Translations under genes and position numbers: made by a program
Origin: an uncultured Dorea sp.
GTDB taxonomy: Bacteria > Bacillota > Clostridia > Lachnospirales > Lachnospiraceae
Length of the DNA stretch: 11,088 bases
Assembly: GCA_910578495.1 (NCBI GenBank)
Contig: CAJTRE010000052.1
Coordinates: forward strand, 1 to 11,088
Direction of reading: 5' to 3'
The notes under the pieces: model-generated
Databases searched by the model: none
What the model saw: the letters and a program-made list of their open reading frames with translations, nothing else
What the model was told of the DNA's origin: nothing
In this document: piece after piece, positions 7,591 to 11,088 of the stretch
Layout of the letters: the number at the start of each line of letters is the position of its first letter
Position numbering within the stretch: position 1 is the stretch's first letter

Positions 7591-7837
7591 TTTCTTGAAG
7601 AATTACTGTGCGTTATCGTTAAAATATGTACACCCTTTGAAACCCCTTTAACGATAATACCGTTAAAAAGTGCGTAGTCTGCCCGCCTGAAACAGACTAC
7701 CATTTAACTACGATTGACTATTACATTTTGCCTTAATTTGCCCTATTTTGCGTAATGTGCCACATTTCACAGATTTTATGTGGGTTTTACAGATAGTGCA
7801 AAAGTCCCCAAAACACGGCAAATCACGACATTTTAGG
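7591..7837 (+). repeat. noncoding region with nested inverted repeats and phased TTTGCC repeats
   Basis: TTATCGTTAAA (7613-7623) pairs perfectly with TTTAACGATAA (7647-7657). The right arm also forms a second perfect pair, TTTAACG (7647-7653) with CGTTAAA (7661-7667), around a 7-base spacer. GTAGTCTG (7674-7681) pairs perfectly with CAGACTAC (7693-7700). Then TTTGCC-like hexamers begin at 7727, 7737, 7747 and 7756 (the last two are variants TTTGCG and TGTGCC), close to one helical turn apart. CCACAT (7760-7765) and ATGTGG (7778-7783) form another short pair. There is no T-run after any hairpin, so these look like protein-binding sites rather than terminators. No open reading frame here is convincing. 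Confidence 0.6.
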
Positions 7838-7888
7838 AGGGAAAATATTATGGTTAAGATACTTTTTATATGCCACGGCAGTATGTGA
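7836..7888 (+). pseudogene. 5' fragment of a low-molecular-weight tyrosine phosphatase gene, ribosome binding site plus 12 codons
   Basis: AGGAGGG at 7836-7842 precedes ATG 7850, which reads MVKILFICHGSM and stops at TGA 7886-7888. This matches the start of LMW-PTP proteins (MVKILFVCHGNICRSPMAEF): the beta strand and the first residues of the catalytic CX5R loop are present, and everything from the loop's arginine onward is gone. A complete gene of the family lies on the other strand at 9319-9795. The two differ at many bases, so this is not a recent duplicate. The cut in the middle of the most conserved part of the gene is what an integration junction would leave. Confidence 0.65.
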
Positions 7889-7940
7889 ACCAATTCTTTA
7901 AAGCTTTGATTATAGTGGATTTTCAGCAACAGTTTAACGA

Positions 7941-7960
7941 ATTTACCAACAATTTACCAA
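7941..7960 (+). repeat. two ATTTACCAA direct repeats
   Basis: ATTTACCAA occurs at 7941-7949 and again at 7952-7960, 11 bases apart, about 55 bases after the phosphatase fragment. Short direct repeats spaced by about one helical turn near an element end resemble arm-type integrase binding sites. This is an inference from position and form only. Confidence 0.4.
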
Positions 7961-7989
7961 TATTGGAGAGCGAATGTTGCAATACATTT

Positions 7990-8032
7990 GGAACACTTAA
8001 TTAGTGGTGAAATATTACTGCGTAAGTGTTCC
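7990..8032. repeat. 10-bp perfect inverted repeat, long hairpin
   Basis: GGAACACTTA (7990-7999) and TAAGTGTTCC (8023-8032) are perfectly complementary around a 23-base loop, and the loop contains a further G-U-tolerant pairing (AGTGGT with ATTACT). It lacks a following T-run on either strand, so an intrinsic terminator is unlikely. The interval from here to the promoter at 8114 contains nothing else recognised. Confidence 0.5.
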
Positions 8033-8113
8033 TGCTTTATGTAAGTGAAGAAAGCAAATAGAACAATATTTTCTATATTACTGGTTTAAGGTTGAAAGAA
8101 ATAATAAATTTCG

Positions 8114-8142
8114 TTGACTTGTAGATAATAGTAGCATATAAT
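8114..8142 (+). promoter_or_regulatory. near-consensus promoter of the YefM/YoeB module
   Basis: TTGACT (8114-8119) and TATAAT (8137-8142) are separated by exactly 17 bases, the optimal sigma-A arrangement. Transcription would start near 8149, within the GTAC operator array and about 40 bases before the antitoxin ATG. Confidence 0.8.
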
Positions 8143-8146
8143 TAGA

Positions 8147-8174
8147 GTACAATAAATGGTACGGTTTTGGGTAC
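8147..8174 (+). promoter_or_regulatory. putative YefM operator: three GTAC cores at 12-bp spacing
   Basis: GTAC occurs at 8147-8150, 8159-8162 and 8171-8174, with identical 12-base centre-to-centre distance, immediately downstream of the -10 box. The Escherichia coli YefM-YoeB operator is known to use palindromes with a TGTACA core at the same 12-bp spacing. The site therefore fits autorepression by the antitoxin encoded at 8190. The third core lies just before the Shine-Dalgarno. Confidence 0.65.
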
Positions 8175-8189
8175 GGAAAGAGGTGCTAT

Positions 8190-8447
8190 ATGATTGCAAC
8201 CAAACAGATGGATGTAAGGGCAAATATTAAAAAGTATTTTGATATAGCTTTTAATGGAGAGCCGGTAATTGTGTCTCGTAAAGAAAATAAGAATGTTGTT
8301 ATAATATCTGAAGCAGAATATAATGAATTGGAAAAAGCCAGAAAAAATGCTGAATACTTGGAAAAATTGAATAGAGAGGATGAGCAGATTAGAAACGGGA
8401 AGATAGTAACAAAAACTATGGATGAACTTCTGGCAATGGAGGAATAA
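8190..8447 (+). CDS. yefM: type II antitoxin, Phd/YefM family
   Basis: An intact 85-residue protein. The N-terminal half (MDVRANIKKYFDIAFNGEPVIVSR followed by NVVIISEAEYNELEKARKNAEYL, written here in two parts) carries the Phd/YefM DNA-binding and dimerisation fold with its EPVIVSR and VIISEAEYNEL motifs. The C-terminal half (about residues 50-85) is charged and probably disordered until it wraps its toxin. ATG 8190 is preceded by AAAGAGG at 8177-8183. The toxin gene follows after 3 bases, with a GGAGG inside the last antitoxin codons as its ribosome binding site. The protein should bind its own operator and repress the module. The toxin is broken, so the antitoxin may now act only as a repressor or as an anti-addiction factor against related YoeB toxins. 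Confidence 0.92.
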   Translation: MIATKQMDVRANIKKYFDIAFNGEPVIVSRKENKNVVIISEAEYNELEKARKNAEYLEKLNREDEQIRNGKIVTKTMDELLAMEE

Positions 8448-8450
8448 TCT

Positions 8451-8719
8451 ATGAAGATTACTTTTGCAGAAGATGGCTGGAGTGAATATCTCTATTGGCA
8501 GACACAGGATAAAAAGATATTGAAAAAGATAAATCAATTACTGCTGAGTATAGAACGGGATGGAGCATTACAAGGGATAGGCAAACCTGAACCTTTGAAA
8601 TGAAATATGGAAAGTCTGGGTCATTTAGCAGGCGCATAGATGAAGCTAACCGTTTGATTTATGAGATTGTGGGTGACCAAATAATTGTAAAATCTTGCAA
8701 GGGGCATTATAGCGATTGA
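8451..8719 (+). pseudogene. yoeB: YoeB-family mRNA interferase toxin, frameshifted by a 5-bp tandem duplication
   Basis: From ATG 8451 the frame reads MKITFAEDGWSEYLYWQTQD and on to DGALQGIGKPEPLK, then hits TGA at 8601-8603. In another frame the rest of a canonical YoeB continues: KYGKSGSFSRRIDEANRLIYEI, then IVKSCKGHYSD and TGA at 8717-8719. The break coincides with TGAAA repeated twice in tandem (8596-8600 and 8601-8605). Removing one copy restores a single 87-residue frame through LKYGKSG, so the lesion is a 5-base duplication. The family's catalytic residues, including the Arg of the SRRIDE motif and the C-terminal His-Tyr pair, lie after the break, so the product is inactive as read. 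YoeB cleaves mRNA in the ribosomal A site when freed from YefM. Every other codon looks undamaged, suggesting a recent loss. Confidence 0.9.
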
Positions 8720-8780
8720 ATGTGGAAGTTTAGTGATAAGGATATTCAAAGGAAGATGTGAAAGAGGACTAAATTTTTAG

Positions 8781-8942
8781 GAAATATTTTATTATCAAGT
8801 TATTACAGAAACATCAAATTCTGCAAAACTGGAGTTATATAGATTAATTGGCGAAGGCTATAAAGCAATGCAGGAAGGTAGAACCAGTACAATTGAAGAA
8901 GTAAGGGAAAAGCTGGAAAAGAGGAGAAAAGAACGTAGCTAG
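8781..8942 (+). pseudogene. C-terminal fragment of an antitoxin-like protein preceding a ParE-like toxin
   Basis: The open frame begins after a TAG at 8778-8780 and has no start codon in a sensible position. It reads QVITETSNSAKLELYRLIG, EGYKAMQEGRTSTIEEV and REKLEKRRKERS, ending at TAG 8940-8942. The helical EGYKAMQEGRTS-type pattern with a highly charged tail is typical of antitoxin partners of ParE-like toxins in Clostridia. The N-terminal DNA-binding part is not recognisable. It overlaps the first codons of the adjacent toxin relic, the usual tight coupling of such pairs. I am confident it was coding, less so about the exact family. Confidence 0.55.
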
Positions 8943-9186
8943 GGTGGTATTTACCGAGCCGGCAGAGTATGACCTGCTGGACATAGAATACTATATCTTT
9001 GTTGATCTTTGTAACCCGCAGGCGGCGTAGAGGATATCCGATGGCATTTTAGGTATAGTAGGTAAGCTGGCAGAATATTCTCATATTACAACAATGTTCG
9101 TTAAAGAGGATGGGTATCATATGACTGAAAAGACAAAAATACTTTCTCAGAAAGCATTGCCCTTCAGGGCGCTCGTATTCGGTTAA
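8941..9186 (+). pseudogene. RelE/ParE-family toxin remnant with premature stop
   Basis: The frame reads RVVFTEPAEYDLLDIEYYIF, then VDLCNPQAA, a TAG at 9028-9030, and continues RISDGILGIVGKLAEYS before losing similarity. This is the N-terminal half of a ParE-like toxin: the first strand with FT(E/K)xAExDL, the helix with IExYI, and the NPxAAxRI helix. The conserved C-terminal strands with the basic RRxLY-type end are missing. No start codon lies in frame (the codon at the expected place is GTA rather than GTG or ATG). From about 9081 to TAA 9184-9186 the frame stays open but is unrelated, probably through a deletion junction. An ATG at 9121 could mark the head of a further lost gene, but only 21 codons remain. 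Confidence 0.65.
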
Positions 9187-9266
9187 ATCGCTAACTTGTT
9201 TTTTGAAAAACAGAATTGCTGATTCGATTGAATGAACGGAAATTGATGTATAACTTGGGACACAAA

Positions 9267-9300
9267 CAGGCATATCGGATGTAAAAGTCCGGTATGCCTG
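9267..9300 (-). terminator. hairpin terminator of the phosphatase transcript
   Basis: CAGGCATATCGGA (9267-9279) and TCCGGTATGCCTG (9288-9300) pair along 13 positions with a single G-U or mismatch, around an 8-base loop. It lies 18 bases beyond the phosphatase stop on the minus strand and is followed there by TTTGTGT. The T-run is short, so termination may be partial. The 80 bases on its left (9187-9266) contain nothing recognised. Confidence 0.6.
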
Positions 9301-9318
9301 AATTACAGTAAGAAAACT

Positions 9319-9795
9319 TTATGATATTTCCCCCTGTCCGCGCAAATAGGAAAGGAACGCTTCGCAGCCCTCTACGATATCCGCATAGGCAACGTCAAAA
9401 CGGGAGCTGTACCAGGGATCGGAGATGCTGTCCTGTCTGCCGGCATATGACAGCAGCATGGAAATTTTCCCGCCTTTATGGCCTGTCATTCGTTCCATAT
9501 TTCGGATATTCATGGAATCCATGCCGATGAGGTAATCATAATAATCGTAATCCGATTTCTTTAACTGGACTGCCCGCTTTCCATCGCAGCGGATGCCGTG
9601 GCGGGCAAGTTCTTCCCTTGCCGGAGGGTATACGGGATTGCCGATTCCGTTCCAGATTTCTTCTGTGCTTGTCGCAGCTGAAGCGATCTCGAACTGATCT
9701 GATATTCCCTGTTTTTTCACCATGTCTTTAAAAATGAACTCCGCCATGGGGGAGCGGCAGATATTGCCGTGGCAGACGAATAATATTTTAATCAT
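9319..9795 (-). CDS. low-molecular-weight protein tyrosine phosphatase
   Basis: A complete 158-residue cytosolic phosphatase. The P-loop CHGNICRS (residues 8-15) is the CX5RS signature with nucleophile Cys8 and phosphate-binding Arg14. SDPWYSS near residue 125 contains the general-acid Asp of the DP loop, and the length is normal for the family. It hydrolyses phosphotyrosine on proteins; bacterial members often act on BY-kinases for capsule or exopolysaccharide export, but no such gene is in view. A GAAGGG-like ribosome binding site lies about 10 bases upstream. It sits 163 bases downstream of an integrase in the same orientation, and a 5' fragment of a second homologue occurs at 7850. Together these suggest that the gene is the restored target of an integrative element and may be expressed from a promoter in the element end. 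Confidence 0.93.
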   Translation of the reverse strand: MIKILFVCHGNICRSPMAEFIFKDMVKKQGISDQFEIASAATSTEEIWNGIGNPVYPPAREELARHGIRCDGKRAVQLKKSDYDYYDYLIGMDSMNIRNMERMTGHKGGKISMLLSYAGRQDSISDPWYSSRFDVAYADIVEGCEAFLSYLRGQGEIS

Positions 9796-9921
9796 ATCTT
9801 TTATATCCCTTCATAAGCCTTCAAACCTTGATATTTCAAGCTTTTCGGCGCTTTTTTCATTTTTGGCTTTTTACCCTTAATCTGTGTAATTCGTTATAAA
9901 TCTACGCAAATTTACGGGCAA

Positions 9922-9954
9922 ATGGTGTAGTAATTGGTGTAGTAGATTGGTGTA
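9922..9954 (-). repeat. three (A/T)TGGTGTA direct repeats between integrase and phosphatase
   Basis: On the + strand ATGGTGTA (9922-9929), TTGGTGTA (9934-9941) and TTGGTGTA (9947-9954) repeat at 12- and 13-base intervals; on the coding strand they read TACACCA(A/T). They start 5 bases after the integrase stop codon. Arm-type integrase binding sites of Tn916-like tyrosine recombinases have this form and place, so this is probably the element end next to the attachment core. The remaining bases to the phosphatase start (9796-9921) show only a weak hairpin. Confidence 0.55.
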
Positions 9955-9958
9955 TTTC

Positions 9959-10576
9959 TCAACCTGATTTTCTCTGTTTTCCATGCATATCAGTTTCTTT
10001 GAAGTCCAATATCTTCGCCATCTGCTCCGCAGCACGGTCATAGCTGGCATGAGTATAAACATTCAGTGTAACACCTACATCGGAATGTCCCATTACATAC
10101 TGCAAGGTCTTAATATCCATGCCTGCATTTGCCATATTGGTACAGAACGTATGCCGGAATACATGAGGTGTGATATGCGGCAATGGTTTTTCAGGATAAA
10201 GTTTCTTGTATTTCTTCATTGCCCACCGCATTTCGTTTTCAATATGCAGCGCCACTTTCGGCTTATCATCTTTGTCCAGCAAAAGAAAGCAGCTGTATCC
10301 GTCAACAATCATTTCTGTTTTCAACTTCTTACGATTGACAAGGATATTTTTCAGACTTCGATAAACTTCTTCTGTCATCGGAATAAAGCGGCATCCGCAC
10401 TCAGTTTTTGTTTTCTCAACATAATACTTTCCGCCCCGTTCCCTGACAAGCTGATGATCCACACGGATTTTCCGGCTTTCAAAATCTAAATCACTTTTTG
10501 TCAAGCCACAAAATTCGCTGACACGCATTCCCGTTCCTAATAGTACGACAAATTCATCATAATACTTTGATGAGAT
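9959..10576 (-). pseudogene. tyrosine recombinase/integrase, catalytic domain only, N-terminus lost
   Basis: The frame on the minus strand covers the catalytic domain of a Tn916-type integrase. GTGMRVSEFCGLTKSDLDF contains catalytic Arg I. The catalytic-strand Lys lies in the YYVEKTKTECGCRFIP segment. HVFRHTF provides the H-x-x-R box, MGHSDVGVTLNVYTH provides the last His and the nucleophilic Tyr. All active-site residues are present. The SAM-like and arm-binding N-terminal domains, normally about 180 residues, are absent: similarity begins near 10576 (SSKYYDEFVVLL) and an in-frame TGA lies just upstream. A start at ATG 10528 would give 189 residues and cut into the Arg I region. Full-length members are near 380 to 400 residues, so this is a 5'-deleted relic joined to the gene at 10537-10773. 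Confidence 0.88.
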
Positions 10577-10773
10577 TTTTGCAATCCTTTTACAAACTCA
10601 TTATCATCTTCCCAAAATAGTTTCAAAAACGCTATTGCCTTCGCCAGCCAACTATTATATATAGCACTATCTACATATGTTCCGCCCAGCTCGCTATTTC
10701 GCATTGTTTTCAATACATTATTTCCATCTTGAATTAAAGCTTCAATCCCTTGTAAAGCCTTCTCTTTATTCAT
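10537..10773 (-). CDS. N-terminal fragment of an unidentified protein, fused out of frame to integrase sequence, 78 codons
   Basis: The start is real-looking: an AAAGGCGG ribosome binding site lies about 9 bases before ATG 10773. The first 65 or so residues (MNKEKALQGIEALIQDGNNVL, given as a 20-residue-class helical start, then YVDSAIYNSWLAKAIAFLKL and WEDDNEFVKG) resemble the N-terminal helical module of large hypothetical proteins in clostridial accessory islands, some suspected of abortive-infection roles; I cannot name the family. The last 12 codons (SHQSIMMNLSYY) are simply integrase codons read in the wrong register, so the natural C-terminus has been lost by a deletion whose junction lies near 10565-10580. 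It might still be translated as a 78-residue hybrid. It is more likely a pseudogene fragment, kept here as CDS because the frame is intact. Confidence 0.5.
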   Translation of the reverse strand: MNKEKALQGIEALIQDGNNVLKTMRNSELGGTYVDSAIYNSWLAKAIAFLKLFWEDDNEFVKGLQKSHQSIMMNLSYY

Positions 10774-10831
10774 TGTTGTTTACCGCCTTTATTTTTGTAA
10801 AAATAATTTTTCCTTTTTATAATCTTAAGGC

Positions 10832-10837
10832 ATTATA
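10832..10837 (-). promoter_or_regulatory. possible -10 box for the 78-codon gene
   Basis: The minus strand has TATAAT here, about 60 bases before ATG 10773. Only weak -35 candidates (CTGATT or TGATTG at 16 to 17 bases) lie upstream. The region 10774-10881 is otherwise AT-rich and shows no gene. Confidence 0.35.
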
Positions 10838-10881
10838 TTGAGGTCATAACCAACAATCAGCCTTCATTGCATCAATTATTA

Positions 10882-11088
10882 CTACACCATATTATCCCGA
10901 TTCTGTCCATTGTAAAGAAACCTTCTAACTTCCATAACCAAATCATTCGGATCATCATCAATTACCACATAGTAAATTATATAATTATCCACATAAATAC
11001 GATAATAAGAATATCTACGCTCCCTGACAGAATGATATGGTTCAAAAGATTCAGCCACTGGAAGTCGCTCCATAATAGCAGACTCTAC
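10882..11088 (-). CDS. RelE/ParE-family toxin, 5' end outside window
   Basis: The frame is open from the window edge, giving 69 codons that end at TAG 10882-10884. It reads VESAIMERLPVAESFEPYHS, then VRERRYSYYRIYVDNYIIYY, and closes with MEVRRFLYNGQNRD. This is the C-terminal two thirds of a ParE/RelE-type toxin: the central Y(R)IYVxNY strand, the IYYVV strand and the VRRxLYNxRN end are hallmarks of the fold. The ATG at 11073 is internal, because the preceding VESAI belongs to the helix before it. Such toxins inhibit gyrase (ParE) or cleave mRNA (RelE); which applies cannot be decided here. An antitoxin gene is expected just outside the window, upstream on the minus strand. No lesion is visible. 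Confidence 0.8.
   Translation of the reverse strand, partial: VESAIMERLPVAESFEPYHSVRERRYSYYRIYVDNYIIYYVVIDDDPNDLVMEVRRFLYNGQNRDNMV

Noticed and set aside
7613..7761. Repeats considered as a CRISPR array
   Set aside because: The units are only 6 to 11 bases, partly inverted and without regular spacers; no cas gene is present.
8142..8537. 131-codon frame on the minus strand
   Set aside because: Antisense to the antitoxin and toxin and to their promoter; rich in Phe, Ile and Leu only because the coding strand is A-rich.
9196..9213. Short A/T palindrome TGTTTTT with AAAAACA
   Set aside because: Two-base loop and low complexity; not distinguishable from chance in AT-rich DNA.
9049..9273. 74-codon minus-strand frame
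   Set aside because: It begins inside the terminator hairpin region, has no ribosome binding site that I can see and no recognisable motif.
9983..10489. 168-codon open frame on the + strand
   Set aside because: Antisense to the integrase catalytic domain, whose H-x-x-R box and Tyr motif prove the other strand is coding.

Overview
The window looks like a stretch of a Clostridia genome, most likely Lachnospiraceae of the gut. Supporting this are the gene pair MATE exporter plus cytidylate-kinase-like protein, the paired clostridial-type ABC exporters, strong AGGAGG ribosome binding sites, and a mix of a moderate-GC core-like block (about 1-5270) and AT-rich accessory DNA (about 5270-11088). 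Family names come from reading motifs by eye; no database search was possible.

Left block (1-5272, + strand): the C-terminal two thirds of a MATE-family multidrug/sodium exporter, a cytidylate-kinase-like P-loop protein, then the two halves of a TM287/TM288 (BmrC/BmrD)-type heterodimeric ABC exporter. The first half-transporter (1685-3414) is broken twice: its ATG and its body are in different frames, and an in-frame TAG cuts off the last 48 codons. The second half (3395-5272) is intact and its start overlaps the end of the first.

Middle block (5273-8189): a 46-residue small protein, the frameshifted coiled-coil tail of a large serine recombinase (a dead mobile element), a 65-residue unknown protein with its own promoter, and a two-gene unit of a DUF4268/PD-(D/E)xK-like protein followed after 4 bases by a truncated macrodomain protein. 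A perfect 9-bp palindrome lies just downstream of the -10 box of this unit. A 600-bp noncoding stretch follows. It holds nested inverted repeats, helically phased TTTGCC repeats, and the first 12 codons of a low-molecular-weight tyrosine phosphatase (LMW-PTP) that stop abruptly in the catalytic loop. This last piece looks like an integration junction.

Right block (8114-11088): a YefM/YoeB-type toxin-antitoxin module with a near-consensus promoter, three GTAC operator cores spaced exactly 12 bp, an intact antitoxin, and a toxin inactivated by a 5-bp tandem duplication (TGAAA). A second, decayed antitoxin/ParE-like pair follows. Converging on the minus strand are a ParE-like toxin running off the window edge, a 78-codon gene whose 3' end is fused out of frame to a tyrosine integrase that has lost its N-terminal part, and a complete LMW-PTP gene just downstream of the integrase, ending at a hairpin terminator.

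Overall the right two thirds read as a graveyard of integrative elements. There are two kinds of recombinase remnant, three toxin-antitoxin loci in different states of decay, and two LMW-PTP 5' ends that suggest this gene is an integration target. No CRISPR array, tRNA or rRNA was seen.
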